A DNA stretch of 64,000 bases. Source: Anastatus disparis (lineage: Eukaryota; Arthropoda; Insecta; Hymenoptera; Eupelmidae). The DNA lies in the NCBI GenBank assembly GCA_017163975.1, contig JAFFSR010000251.1:9936001-10000000 (forward strand). Reading direction: 5' to 3'. Positions 1 to 12,815 of this stretch are shown here, in pieces. Under the pieces are notes generated by a model. That model saw nothing but the letters and a program-made list of their open reading frames with translations. It had not been told where the DNA came from and did not search any database. The translations under genes were made by a program, and so were the position numbers. The first letter of the stretch is position 1; the number at the start of each line of letters is the position of its first letter.

Positions 1-430
1 ACGATAATATACTTTTAATGTTGTCATTTCCTCTAGCCATATATATGTAGAATAATTATTAATACTTCTCTTGTTTGAAGAGTCTAAAATATTGTTATAA
101 AGCGAAAAATGCGATGCAATGTAGGACCAATGTAAACATGCGTGCACCTTCCTTTAGTGCGACAGAGAGAGCAATACTAAAGAATGATGTATACTAATGT
201 TTACGTCGGCTCTACCTCGCGCCGCATTTTTCGCTTTATAACAATATTTCAGACTTTTCAAACAAGATTAATATTAATAATTGTTCTACACATATATGGC
301 TAGAGGAAATGACAAGATTAAAAGTATATTATTGTTTCAGTAAATTTTAAATTGCTGTATAAAAAATATTTTATATTTTTCTCTCACCTGACTGCAGCGC
401 CACCAAGCGGCGAATGGTTCCGACCGCCTC
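1..430. mobile_element. Right part of a TTAA-flanked foldback element, cut by the window start
   Basis: The first 345 bases form two inverted arms: the TGTCATTTCCTCTAGCCATAT-type sequence near position 24 returns inverted near 290-315, and TTATAAAGCGAAAAATGCG near 95 returns inverted near 223-241. The element ends in GGTTCCGACCGCCTC at 416-430, followed by TTAA. The same terminus bounds the complete element at 18001-18429, which shows the family and its TTAA duplication. No coding sequence is visible. TTAA targeting suggests a piggyBac- or Kolobok-type non-autonomous element; the choice between them is open. Confidence 0.6.
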
Positions 431-503
431 TTAAAACAGTTAATAACTGTATTCTTTAGTTTTATTCAGATATCTTAATTATTTTTTTCCGCTAGGGTAT
501 CTA
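431..503. repeat. Terminal fragment of the ACCCTAGC-ended foldback family
   Basis: The stretch ending TTTTTTTCCGCTAGGGT matches the right end of the element at 4357-5003 (TTTTTTTCTGCTAGGGT) and includes the same cagtt/actgtt-rich interior. Only one end is present, so this is a truncated copy beside the element at 1-430. Confidence 0.4.
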
Positions 504-549
504 TTTTTTGTCTAAGTAGGTGGGAAGTTATTGAAAATTGGTTTTCTTA

Positions 550-1242
550 CCAGGAGAGTGTCTGAGTTGCGGGTCACAGATCTTGATGAAACTTTGGGAT
601 AAGTATTATAGTACCAAAATATGAGTAAAGCCACAGCGGTACGGTCTAATGCTTCGAAAAACTGAAGTTATGGACAATTATAGTCCTATTTTCGGAAAAA
701 TATGAAAAAAGAACTCCTAATTGAAGTGTAAATAATTCTGTCTGGAAACGTCTTTAATAAATCCACAATAACTAAAATGAAAGCAGAGAAAGCAGGCTTT
801 AATTTGCTTGTTTCCGAATTGAAAAATAATAATTGGAAAGTTATGCTTGTTTAAAGTTGAGCATCAAAACAGTACTAAAAATCACCATCCTTCAAAATTT
901 AGACTATTTTTGGTACTCTCTTACTGCTCAACTTTAAACAAGCATAACTTTAGTTCCAATTATTATTTTTCAATTCGGAAACAAGCAAATTAAAGCCTGC
1001 TTTCTCTGCTTTCTTTTTAGTTATTGTGGATTTATTAAAGACGTTTTCAGACAGAATTATTTACACTTCAATTAGGAGTTCTTTTTTCATATTTTTCCGA
1101 AAATAGGACTATAATCGTCCATAACTTCAGTTTTTCGAAGCATTAGACCGTACCGCTGTGGCTTTACTCATATTTTGGTACCATAATACTTATCCCAAAG
1201 TTTCATCAAGGTCTGTGACCCGCAACTCAGACATTCTCCTGG
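550..1242. mobile_element. Long palindromic MITE with TTA target duplication
   Basis: Two arms of about 345 bp face each other around position 896. The left arm starts CCAGGAGAGTGTCTGAGTTG and the right arm ends in its near-exact complement. TTA lies directly outside both ends (547-549 and 1243-1245), as expected for a PIF/Harbinger-type 3 bp TWA duplication. No ORF is convincing. The arms are close enough in sequence that a read-through transcript would fold into a long hairpin. Confidence 0.75.
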
Positions 1243-1254
1243 TTAGTGTAGTTT

Positions 1255-1710
1255 TAATTTTAGAACCATTTGAAAAAAAATTTGATTTTTTCGTTTTTTT
1301 CTTTTATTTTACGTAAACTACTCGATAGATTTGCTCCAAAATGTTTATACAATTTATTCGCTACTGTTTTTATAAAACAAGCTTTTGAAAAATAATTTTC
1401 TTAGCTTAGTTCTTCGATCACTTTTTCTGATTTCTGATTAAATGCTTTCACTAATTTGTTCTTTCTTCTTCACTTCCTCTCTCTCCTTCTATCTTACCCT
1501 GATACTCATTTTTACACTATTTTCATCTTTTCCTCTCTCTCTCTCTTGCTGTTACCTAATTACTCTCTCACACTCATTCTCACTCTTTCTTTCTCTTCTT
1601 AATTTTTCTTGAATACAAATTATGTTTTATATATTGAAATCACATTTGAAAAAATAAAACAAATTACTATATAACTCAATGAACTCTATGAGAAAGCACT
1701 TGGTAGCGTT
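1255..1710 (-). repeat. Fragment of the satellite-bearing element family
   Basis: In reverse orientation this holds one or two degenerate units of the roughly 145 bp repeat seen at 13.5-15.3 kb (for example the complement of the TTTACGTAAAATA and GCTAAGAAAAT motifs), a C/T-rich stretch around 1460-1600, and the element's left terminus as its complement (CTCTATGAGAAAGCACTTGG then AGCGTT near 1685-1710). Confidence 0.5.
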
Positions 1711-4356
1711 TTTATTTATACTTTTCAACTTTGGTGTAATAAAATTATTATTTCTCTTTTGTGGATTAGTATATATTCTTTAAATTTTAAGTGAGCATTT
1801 AACCCCTTTCTTCCTAATTGTGACTGTATAGAAGAAACGCATACCATAGAAGATTATCGTAGTGATAGATGATGAAATCATATCGGAAAATGAATAAAAG
1901 AAAGACAAACATGTGAATTATTTTCGAGATTCTATTGATCTATAAATTCTATTGATGTATAAAGTCAAAATTTTAGCGATTAATATTTTGCAAAATTTAA
2001 CGCTAATAAATGCTAAAATAGAGTAATGATCAGGACATAGGTACACTCCAACTAAAAAAAATGAAAAAAATATTATTATTATGCGCAATTCAATAAAAAC
2101 ACTTATGAATGCAAAATTCGGTGTTTTCGATAAAATTTTAATATGAATGACAAGAGTAATGACAAGCTTACAAATAATGATAATCTTTCAAATAATTATT
2201 TTTTATAATAAAATTTGATTTAATATTCATACAATATCCTTTCTGATCCTTGGAATTTGAATGCACCCTGTAACGATCCAGATTTTTTACTAATAAGTTT
2301 TATTCTATAGAAAATAACTATTCTAACTCTGAGATATAAGTTAGCTACAAAACCTTACAAGAGACGATATTCTCCAACGCGCTAGATTTGAGCGATCGAT
2401 TTAATTAATAAAAGAATTTTCTCATCGTGCTTTTTTATATAACAAGGAATGTTTTATGAAAAGAATTTTGCTATGTTATATTTAATAACTAAAATTTTTG
2501 CATTCGTTAATCATTAATAAATATATTTATTGTAACGTATAGTAGTAGAATTATTTATATCACTAAAATAAAACAAAATAAGTAATCAACATTATATTTG
2601 AAACAATACCTTTCCAACCTTTACATACCTTTTTAAAGAAAAAAATTTCTGCGCAACCTCTCTCCCTACAAAGAAGAAAACGAAAAAAAAAACAAAAAAA
2701 AATCTAGAATATAATACTCGTCCTTGGACTCATCGCTTAAACAAGCCCTTATATACCTAGTGCAAACTTTCTCTTCCGATAAACCAATGTATGTTACGCG
2801 CTAGCGAGCCTTATGTGCCTCTTTTGTTATAGAGGCGTCGCTCGTCGTCACCTTCTAATTTTAGCACAAAGGGGTGCGCCTTTCTATGTGTGTTTGCTCG
2901 TTCGCATGAGCTTGCACAACGCTTTCTTTCTCACTCTTTCTCTTGCTTTCTCTCTTATATTATGTAGAAACGTTATATTTACTCCAGGGTGTGGAAGAGG
3001 TAGAGAATTTTCTAGGAGTTTTTCTTTTTTGTTTCTTTGTAAGGTATAGCTCCGTTTAGTTATGCTTGAATTCTTTTAGAAAAGCGAAAAAGAAATAGTT
3101 GATCCGAGTAGTTTATGAAGTGTAACTGGGAAGACCTTTTTTAAAACTTTACAATTTATTTATTATTATTTTAATTGTAATTATTGTTTATTAAAAATTG
3201 AAAAACAGATATGAATGCTTACATGATCGAAATCTTTCTAACGTGGTATTTCCTTTGAAATTCACTTTACATAAGTACATTATTATTATTATTATTCAAT
3301 AAAGATGTCAAAATTCGTATGACTATATTAAGTTAGATTATTTATTAACTCAAATGTGATAATGAAAACGGAAATATATGATATTAATGATATTTTTACT
3401 TACTGATTAAATCTCGAATTATTTCTGTTTTAATTATTTAAGAGATTGAATATTTAGATTGTTAATCTGTTAAATAAGAAAAGCGAAAATAATTTGAGAT
3501 TTATTCAGATAAGTAAAAATATAGTTCATTTTATATATTTCATCATTCCTTGAGTTTTTAAATGTAATTTATATATAGCTTATATATAATTTATTTATGG
3601 ACTGTATATAAACTATATATATAGGCTATATAATAATGTAAAAACTATATAATAATACATAGATTGTATATAGTCTAAATATAGATAGTAAAATTTATAT
3701 GCAGAATTTGTAAATTTATATGTAGATTTATTAGTCCACTTTTATACATAGATCTTATGTAAATTAATATTTCATACATTTTTTTATATGGAATTACGTT
3801 ATAGAAATAATTTTTTTTAATCAAGTCAAATTGTTTTTATTAATTTTATAATTTTTTCTTGGAGCAAGCTTTTTTTCACAAGTATACTGTTTAACATATT
3901 TTAATGAAAAAATCTGTCTTCATTTTTCTTGAAAATCGATATTTAAGAAATTAAACAACTATGAAAGCTCCAAAATAATTAAAATATATATTTTTCATTA
4001 CTTAATATAAACTGGTAATGTTCTTTTTTTAATTTATATTTTAGAGTTTTCAAATAAAACATGTATTATAGATGTTTTTAATTTTAAAAAAAATAAGGTC
4101 TTGTATTCACAAAAGCATTGGGGCGCCTTCATGACAGCAAAATAACAACATGCGTGCTTATCGTATGATTTCTTTGATATTAATACACAGCTGTGACGTC
4201 CAAACGATAACAACATTATGGTATAATATAATAAAATATCTTCTAGGTTTGATATAAAGAATATAACTAAAAGTTATATAATAATAAATAATACATTATT
4301 GTTTATTATTTATGTATAGAAATATTTTAATGAATTATGTAAAATAATGTATTTTA
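1711..4356. other. AT-rich intergenic DNA without a recognisable gene
   Basis: Only short spurious frames are open. The stretch 2640-3050 is less AT-rich and contains CT-rich runs, but neither strand gives a protein resembling a known family. Around 3575-3720 there are degenerate TATATAG-type direct repeats. Nothing else can be supported. Confidence 0.5.
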
Positions 4357-5003
4357 ACCCAAACGGAAAAAAAATAATTAAGATATTTAAATAAAACTGA
4401 AAAATACAGTTATTATCTGTTTTAAAGTGGCCGGATTGAGACTAAGACAACAGTTATTAACAGTTTTCTTCAGTTTTTAACAGTTGTCAACTATTATATT
4501 CAATTTCGAAATTCTACAAAAAAAGTGTAAAAGAGAAATATTTTCATTTTTCTTTACTTTTCAACTGTTATAAATTGTTTTCTTCAGTTATAAACTGTTA
4601 AATTTAGTTTTATTCATATAACTGTTATTATCTGTTACATTCTATTTCTGAATTGTAAAAAAATAAACTTTTAAAAAGTGAAGAAATGAGTAAATAGCTA
4701 AAATAAACTGTTGAATTAAGCAACAAACAGTTTAATTTAATTATCTACACATTTCTTCACTTTTTGAAAGCTTATTTTAATTTTTTTTTAATTTATTAAA
4801 TGAAGATACTGTTGAAAACTGAATAAAACTGTTTATAATAGTTAATAACAGAAGAGAAATGTTAATAACTGTTGTCTCAACTCTCAATCCGGCCACTTAT
4901 CTTCACTTTTTATCAGTTGTCTTCTGTTTTATTCTGTTATGCTGTTTTATTCAGATACTATCAGATTTCTTCAATTATCTTCATTATTTTTTTCTGCTAG
5001 GGT
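4357..5003. mobile_element. Foldback element with nested inverted arms
   Basis: The outer inverted ends are ACCCAAACGGAAAAAAAATA at the left and the complement of ACCCTAGCAGAAAAAAATAA at the right. An inner pair, AAGTGGCCGGATTGAGA at 4425-4441 and its complement at 4882-4898, bounds a roughly 475 bp core full of short cagttatt/aactgtt repeats. It is either one element with two tiers of terminal repeats or a MITE inserted in another. Target duplications are not clear. Confidence 0.6.
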
Positions 5004-5533
5004 AGTATGCGAAATTTGAAGCAAATCAATCGAGTAATTTCCGAGATCTGAGAGATCTGATTGGCCAAATAAATACAATTTTTTTTTAAATTTCTTTTTC
5101 AAAATTTTCAAAATGCTCAAAAATTAAAACCATGCAAGGAAAATCAGTTTTCAAAAATTTCCCTTCTTTTGGCAGTCCCAAATAATTTCTGTGCAATTTT
5201 TAGAACAAATCTATTAAGTACTTTACGTAAAATAAAAATAAATAAATAAAGAAAAATCAAAATTATTTTCAAAATGTTTAAAATTCTCTAAAATTGTAAT
5301 CATGCTAAGAAAATTTGTTTTCAAAAGCTTGTTTTCTTCAGACAATAGCGAATTGATTGTATAAAAATTTTGGAGAAAATTTATCGTATGGTTTACGTAA
5401 AATAAAAGATAAATGAAAAATGAAAATATGTTTTTTTACATTGTAAAAAAATACATTTAAAAAAATAAAATCAAATTACTCTAACTTAATGAACTCTATG
5501 AGAAAGCATTGTGTCAAAGCACTTTGCAGCGTT
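5004..5533 (+). repeat. Partial satellite-bearing element
   Basis: Two to three degenerate copies of the roughly 145 bp unit run on the plus strand (motifs AAATCTATTAAGTACTTTACG and TGCTCAAAAATTAAAACCATG), then the complement of the family's left terminus (ACTCTATGAGAAAGCATTG ... GCAGCGTTTTT). Units and terminus are in opposite relative orientation to the full copy at 13532-15337, which implies that both ends of the element can carry this sequence. Confidence 0.5.
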
Positions 5534-7289
5534 TTTGCTGTTTGGTTAGTTTACTAAAGAAATTCAAATTGTACATTTGTCATTTTGAATGTGATGAAAT
5601 TGAGGAGATCAGATTCGATCAACATTGATGTATTTGAACGTTAATATTTGTTTTTGGCGAAATCGTTAAATTATCTTTACTCGCAAGATTCGCTTTGACA
5701 TTCTGTTCTTGTATAAACATTTCATTTCTTAAATCGTATTTTATATGTCTTGGAACTCATCGAGGTTTCAAAGTGATTCTATTAATCTTTGGTATAAACT
5801 AAATATAGAGTTAATCGTTATCGCTGTTTTCGCCATTAAATTTAAATATATTTTATACCACTCTAACCTCAAAATCATAACTTCAATATGATTATTCGGC
5901 TATCGTGGTATAAAATACATTATGGAATGGGTGTGTAAAAGCTTTTTTACGAAACTCGTTACAACCCTCGCCTTCGGCTCGGGCTGTAAACTTCTTATTT
6001 CGTAAATAAAGCCTTTACACACCCATTGCATAATGTACTATAAACATGATATCGAACATTTTATAAATTTTATATCATTTTTTTTCATTATCATTGAACT
6101 CCAATAATTTTGTTTGGCTCGACGGCTGAGTAGGTAAATATATAAAATATATAAGTATATTAAATATTAAAATTTTTGTATCCTAATAATCATTTATAAT
6201 CATCAAAATAGATGAATAAAAAAACTAAAAACAAAAATAATTTTGAAAAAAAATTTTAGTATATATGGAAATTTAACTAGATTAAAATTTTTAAAATGTT
6301 TATAACTAATTTAAATTGATTCTAATGTTGCGACTTCTTCTGTGAGTGAACGGTAGATTTGGGAAAATGTTTTTTAATTGTTTATCATTTACTGATCTAC
6401 ACGTAATTGAAATTTCAATTGTATTTTTTCCGCAATCTTTTCTTTTCAAATGTTTATATAATCTCTTTATACGTGATAATAACTAAACACAGTATAGATT
6501 GTTAAAGCATGAAGTTAGAAGGTACCGTATCTTCAGTTCGTAACTTCACTACTACGTTATAACCTACGGCAAAAGTGTCTCGTAACTTGCATTGAAAGAC
6601 AAAACTTTGACTATAGAATTAGAAATTTAATAATGTAATATTATAGTTAATCTTCTATTCAAGTAACAAGTTGTCTTTAAAGTTTAGAAATGAAACTATC
6701 GACTAATCAGAGTCATTTTTTGAATATTTAATACGTTTGATAATTATTAGTATGAAAATATAATGCTTTCTTTATAAGAAAGCACTCGTGAATGAATATA
6801 TTAAATGTCACAAAAAACAAAAACGTCCACTGTTGTAGCTAAAGGATTTTATTTTAAAAGAATTTGCATTTCTATTTGAAAAGAAATTTATTGTGTTAGC
6901 GATTATTCTTGAAGTGACAATCGACTTCATTTTCGCAGCTCACCTTTTTCTATTGCCTCTTCTTTCTATTAACTCGTTCTCTATTCATTCATCTATATAG
7001 TCCAAGTTTACTTTCTTCCTTTTACCTTTTTATATATACAGTCATTGGTCTTCATATTAATTAAGACTATTGTTCAGCAGTTTTTCTATGTATTCTGCAA
7101 AATTTCATTTGATTGAATTGGATTTCAAGTAGTTTAATTCTATAGAAGCGGATTGCTTAAGAGTGCTCATATAATAAAAAATGTATATTTGACAATCTTT
7201 TTTCAATTCTTTTTTTTAAATTTATTTTTATTTTTATAATGTCATTCGATATACCATTTCTATGTTTAATTCTTAAGGTGGTGTAATTT
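5534..7289. repeat. AT-rich DNA with a short hairpin repeat at about 5915-6045
   Basis: Within otherwise empty sequence, 5915-6045 forms a hairpin: CATTATGGAATGGGTGTGTA on the left faces TACACACCCATTGCATAATG on the right, with a GC-rich loop (CTCGCCTTCGGCTCGGG). The ends resemble the repeats at 10090-10715 and 21170-21655. A remnant of the satellite-bearing element terminus (TGCTTTCTTTATAAGAAAGCA) lies at 6763-6783. No gene is visible. Confidence 0.45.
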
Positions 7290-7570
7290 TTTTTTATAGT
7301 TAATATATGAGAATATTATCCTCTACATAATTAACTTTTTAATACGATGACATCAGACTGAGTATAACCTGGTATCTGTTTAATACATCACATCAGGCTA
7401 GACCATCTAACACACTATACCGAAAACTTTGATTATCAATGGTCAGCCACTTCTGTGACCAACAATCAACCGATACCCAATGAGGTTGGATTTTTAAGTC
7501 CCGATATAAATTGCACATATACTAATTACCTCACGGAAAAAAAGTCAGAGATACCTGGTCGGGAATCGAG
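7290..7570 (-). mobile_element. tRNA-derived SINE, 5' damaged copy
   Basis: Read on the minus strand, this contains a decayed tRNA promoter B-box (near 7553-7570, GGCTCGATTCCCGACCAGG type) followed by the same body as the intact copy at 55880-56242: the CTCATTGGGTATCGGTTGAT motif, TGTTGGTCACAGAAGTGGCTG, and GATGTGATGTATTAAACAG. The tRNA head beyond the B-box is missing. Confidence 0.65.
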
Positions 7571-7654
7571 CCCATGCTGAATTTTTAATCATTTTTCAAA
7601 ATTTTTCTAAAATATCTTTATATTATGTTTTTTATTAGTTGAAATAAAAGGATG

Positions 7655-8130
7655 TAATATAAAGATTTTTAAAAAGCTTGGATTAAGAATAAAAAATTTC
7701 GTTAACTGTAATGTCGGTATTTTATATTTCCTTGAATACATTTTTATTTAAAAATTAAATTAATTAATTAGATATTTTTTCATAAAATGCGAAAGTCTTT
7801 AACTTACCAATAAAACTATACCTCTAGAAGTCAAATTTATACACTTGAATGAAATTTTGAAGATTGTTGTCAGGTGTGTAATAAACGAATGCACATTATT
7901 CTACCTTATAGGCTCTATTTCCTTCAATAACTAAAAAAAAAATCATATTCTAAAAAGAGAAACCGAAAGTGAAGAATAACAATTTTAACGTGCGAGATTA
8001 TGCAAGTTAAAAGCTATATTGGTTTAACAGTAAATGTGCAGTTAAAGATGCAATAAAATTTAAAAATGGAATGCTGCTAATTAATATTGGTATATTCTAC
8101 GTTTCTTTTCACAAATTTATTTGTGCCTGT
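7655..8130. repeat. Dispersed repeat, copy 1 of a direct-repeat pair
   Basis: About 470 bp matches 12320-12815 in the same orientation, with scattered substitutions and small indels. Shared blocks include TACCTCTAGAAGTCAAATTT, TATAGGCTCTATTTCCTTCA and AAAAAGAGAAACCG. A third, partial copy lies inverted at about 31560-31655. No ORF is shared between copies, so it is likely a non-coding transposon fragment of unknown class. Confidence 0.6.
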
Positions 8131-8227
8131 ATGAAAATAGGTATGTTGAAGACTGTATTTCTCGAAAAGTGCATAAAAAATATATAAATTTTGCCCTCTA
8201 CACGCATTTGTAAAGATCATTAAAATA

Positions 8228-8624
8228 AAAGAGGACGTTGGATCTCTCTATCCTTTTCTAATTGAAAAATGTAGGTTTTTGCAAAAACTAGTAATTGTTG
8301 ATAGAAATTAAGAGTTATCCACAACTTGTACAGTAAAAAACAATATTTTTTCTGATGAGGACAAATTAATTTTGATGCTTTGTTTTGAAGAAAAGTTTGA
8401 CATACTTGAACATCATATTTTCTAGTTTAACTTATTATTTTTTAGTATATCAAACTTTTCTTCAAAACAAAGCATCAAAATTAATTTGTCCTCATCAGAA
8501 AAAATATTGTTTTTTACTGTACATGTTGCGGACAACTCTTAATTTCTATCAATAATCACTAGTTTTTCCAAAAACATAAATTTTTTAAGTAAAAAAGGTT
8601 AGAGAGATCTAGCGTCCTCTTTTT
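8228..8624. mobile_element. Palindromic MITE with long near-perfect inner arms
   Basis: The ends are AAGAGGACG and its complement. The arms become more similar towards the centre (about 8425): the block from GACAAATTAATTTTGATGCT to AAGAAAAGTTTGA and the ACAGTAAAAAACAATATTTT block recur inverted with almost no change. There is no coding sequence. Target duplications cannot be assigned because the flanks are A/T-rich. Confidence 0.65.
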
Positions 8625-10089
8625 CATTTTACTGAATAATTTCTTAAAATGTTACAGTCCAATATAATTAAAAGATATCAATTGTTTTCTTAACTTCAAA
8701 ATTTGTATTAATAAACAATAATATTCCGTCATTTTCTAGGTAATATAGTACATCTATGATAAAAATATAAGTTGAAAGCATAAGCATTATTTTTTAATAT
8801 CATTTGGTTATAGTTGTAAATTTAATCCGTCAGTTATTCGAATTTAATAAATTAAGTCCATCAAAATAATTATGTTCGTAATTCAATTTAGAAAAGTGTA
8901 TTATTTGAACTCGTGAATACAATGGACTTGTTATTAATTAACTTCATTGCTTGAGAAGATATTGATTTCTATTTTTAATGTAATACATATTAAAATCACA
9001 AAAAAAATTTAATTAATCAATGAATAAAGCTAATATTTATTAGAATTTAGTTTTCAAACAGATTTATTTTTTTTCATATTTTCTTCTTAACATTTTTCAA
9101 TGTAAAGCTATCAATTTGATTTGCAATTTACGTTAAAAGGTAAAAATTGTCGTAAAAATCAGTAATGGCAATAGTTTGACCAATACCATGAATATATATT
9201 TATTTATTTTGTAATTAAGATACGAAAATTGCGTGCATTATAAATATATATATATAGCACTGTTGTTTAGCAAAGTCTTACAAATCAATTGATATGTGTG
9301 TGTGTGTGTGTGTGTGTGCGTGCGTGCGTGCGTGTGTGCGTGTATGTATGTTTTTTACTACATATAGGAAACTATTAGAAATATTTAATATTTTTAACAA
9401 AACTATATTTTAAAAATTTAATGTCAATTTAATGTCACATTTCATATTTTTAAGGCAGGTATGGTATGCGCATAAACAGTAAATGAGTATTGAAGGGATG
9501 TATACATATTCAGTAGTAAGCTTTACGATTTAATATTTTTGAAATCTATTAGACGCTTGTTACAAACAAAAATTTAAACATATGTACTTGTAAACCTTTC
9601 TTAAAACGTGCTTGAAATTCAACAAAAAGATTAGTAAAGATTTTTATTTAGAAATAGAAAAACTTAATATCCATAAAATAATTTTCTTAATATTTTTCTT
9701 AATCTTATAGGTCTGCATATAACAATAAACTGAATTTCTCCTAAAATATTTCTCTTAATTTTACACGACTGAACAGTTTTTAAAGAAGAAAGGGAGTTAT
9801 GGTTATTATATCAGTAAAGTAGTGGTTATCACTATCTCAAAGCTCCTTATTTTTAATTTTATATACAGCGTTTAAATAACGAATAAATTTCACTTAAAGT
9901 TCAAAAGAAAATTTGTAATATTAATGAGCTTTATATTAATTAAAAGAATTGTTAAATTTTTTTTATTATTAATCGAATTTTCGTATCAACTGATTTTAAA
10001 TTATGAATTATCAATTTTCAATTACAGCTTATGTCTTGTGACGAATTAGTAACTCTATTATCAAGTCTCTTTACCCTTTGATGAGTTAT
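8625..10089. other. AT-rich DNA with a (TG)n microsatellite
   Basis: Nothing gene-like is visible. A mixed TG/TGCG/TGTA microsatellite occupies 9293-9350. Confidence 0.6.
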
Positions 10090-10715
10090 TTGTTTGTAAT
10101 AGTACATTATGAAAATAGGGAGTAAAGTCGCATATTTCTCCTGAGGGAAATAAATTCCCTAGAGAGAAATTAGGCTTTACTCCCGAGTTGTATATTATGC
10201 TTTATTCCTACCTTAACAATGGCTTAATATTAATATTTAATAAAAGAATTAAACAATCTATTCAATTTTAGAAGTTTTTAATTTAACGAGAGAAATGTAT
10301 TTTCCTCCGCAAAATTTTAGAGGTTAAAAATATCTTTGAATCCCGCCTAAACAGAAATATTCACTTTGTTAACGCGAAAAGCGGGCCGAAAGAATGTCAT
10401 ATCTTACATCTAAAATTTTGCGGGTGATAAGAACTTTTCTCCCTCTAATTTGCGGGAGAAAAGTACGTATTTCCTTCTAAATTTCATTTCTCCCGCAAAA
10501 TAAAAAATTTAATATATTTGAATTTAATATTTGAATTTAATAATATTGAAAATTTTTAGAAAAAGATTTAATTTCAATTTTTTCCAATTAAGCCCGTTTT
10601 TTTAAGTTAATAAAGTGACTACAGTTGAGATCGGAATAAAGCACCTTATACAGCTCGGGAGAAATATAAAACGTTACTCTCTAGTTGCATAATGTACTAT
10701 TTTCCGACCCGCTTT
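10090..10715. repeat. Dispersed inverted-repeat element (TAATGTACTA family)
   Basis: Motifs at the two ends face each other: AGTACATTATGAAAATAGGG and GGGAGTAAAGTCGCA at 10100-10131 against ACTCTCTAGTTGCATAATGT at 10676-10695. Inside are inverted short motifs, GGAATAAAGC with GCTTTATTCC, and CTCCCGCAA. Related sequence is found at 21170-21655. It looks like an old MITE-like repeat, with no protein. Confidence 0.45.
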
Positions 10716-12319
10716 TCGAGTTAATAAAGTGAACATTATTGTTACGGTAGAAACAAACTCTTTTCCTTCCACTAGTAGTCTATCGGAAGAGCCACTGCTA
10801 TTCATGCAAATATATAATAGTAGTCGTGTAAGAAATTCGATATCTTGTTTTCTCGGTGCTACCTAAGTCCTATAATCGAACACTACCTGTTTTATAGGGC
10901 TTCAAATCTCTTAATCGAATGGAAGTATGGTTTAAAGTAAGTTCTGAACATGCTACAATCATAGTGAACTGAATATATGAAAAATCATAAATAAAATTTA
11001 GTATGGAAGTAAGCAAAACTTTTTTCCTATAACGGTTCAATCCTTCGAACCTCACATCAGTTCGCAATCACGCAAGATGTGTCCATAAAAAAAACCTTGT
11101 TAAACTAAATAATATATGATTGTCATAATTTTTGTTACTGTAGAATATTTAAATTTTTATAAAAAATTCTCTATATTATTCGATAAATAGAAATAGAATA
11201 ATTTTTCAATCTTATATTCAATGAGAAAAAGTAATTGTTATGATTGTACTAAAATAGAAAGTTATTTTCTGTTATGGCTGTGTATATTCTTGTATTAAAA
11301 ATTATGAATTAAGCAATTTGTAATTTAAGATAAATTTTTCCTTAAAGCGTAAATTATTACGCATGATAGGATGCGTATCCCTATTCTTGTAAAATGATCC
11401 AAGAAATATAGTTCTGGATTACATGATCATTATTTTGAAGCTTTTAATTTGAAAATATTTACAATTTGTGCATAAACCGAGTTGCAACTCTATTTTTCTC
11501 TTTACTATTAGTGAATCAATGATTACTTTTTCGCTGGCTGTTTTTTCCAGATAACGAATATAGACTAACGAGTGATTTGAAAATCATTTTGTCCTTTTTA
11601 TCTGTATAAATCCAATCACAATTTTTTTGCATCGTTGAATTTTATAACGATGTTTTTATTAATGACCCAGTTTTAGAGTATCTTTCAGTTAATATTGATT
11701 GCGTCTATGTTGAAATTGAGTCAGTTTTTTTTTTCATTAGCCATGTTGCCCTAAAAATGACATAGTGTTATTACAATTTTGATTAATTACAAATAATATA
11801 TTTGTTAATTATATATATATATATTAACGAAAAGATTTTATTAAAAAATATTTTTTTTTGTAATAAATAATTGTAAGATTCATATCTGATTATAAAATAC
11901 TATTTCCCTTCAGCTCAATAGTAATGATCACTTTACTATCTTTAAAGGTAAACCGGTAGACTTCAAAGATGAGAAATTTGTTTTACTCATTATTGAAAGA
12001 GTTTAATTTAATACACAAAGTAGCTTGTCAAACAATTACATAGTTAAATAATAATTTATAGTTATTTCAAGTGTACATTTAAAATGTAAAATATATTTTC
12101 AAAACGAATTTTAATTACAATAAATAATGAATAACCGAGTTTTATCGGCTATTTTGTTGATTAAAATTTGTATTAATTTTTCTCCTTAAATGCATGACAT
12201 AATACTATTTCTCATCTCGTTTTTAAGTTAATAAAATAGTCATTACAGTAGAAATGAAGAATCAAGTTTATTGATTTCTTAAAGTTTAAATCAATTAATT
12301 ACTCGATCAATTGTAATAT
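10716..12319. other. AT-rich DNA without a recognisable gene
   Basis: Short open frames on both strands have no recognisable domain and unbiased codon use. Nothing else is supported. Confidence 0.5.
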
Positions 12320-12815
12320 AATGATATTTTTAAAAAGATTGGATTAAGAATAAAAAATTTGGTAAACTGTAATGTGGGTATTTCACATTTCCTTAAGTAA
12401 ATTTTTATTTAACAATTATATTAATTATATATTTTTGTATAAAATGCAAAAATCTTTAGTTTACTAATAAGAGTACCTCTAGAAGTCAAATTTATATGTT
12501 TGAATGAAATATTGAAGGTTGTTTTCAAGTGTGTAATAAACAAAAGCACATTATTCTACCTCATAGGCTCTATTTCCTTCAATAACTATAAAAAAATCAT
12601 ATGCTAAAAAGAGAAACCGGAAACGAAGAATAACAATTTTAATGTGCGAGGTTACAAAAGTTAAAAGCTACATTCATTTAATGGTATATGTGCAATATGC
12701 AATAAAATTAATATACGTACTGAATCTTAATATGTTTTTAATTGCATACATTTGACTTTTGGAATGTTGCTAATTAAAATTGGAATATTTTACGTTTCTT
12801 TTTACACATTTATTC
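12320..12815. repeat. Dispersed repeat, copy 2 of a direct-repeat pair
   Basis: Homologous along its length to 7655-8130 in the same orientation. It starts GATTGGATTAAGAATAAAAA and ends near the TACGTTTCTTTTTACACATT block. The two copies have diverged by many substitutions, so the duplication or transposition is not recent. Confidence 0.6.

Noticed and set aside
2813..3049. 78-codon frame with hydrophobic stretches
   Set aside because: No family resemblance, no splice context, and hydrophobicity comes from CT-rich runs.
10870..11067. 65-codon minus-strand frame
   Set aside because: No recognisable domain or conserved-looking pattern; length expected by chance.
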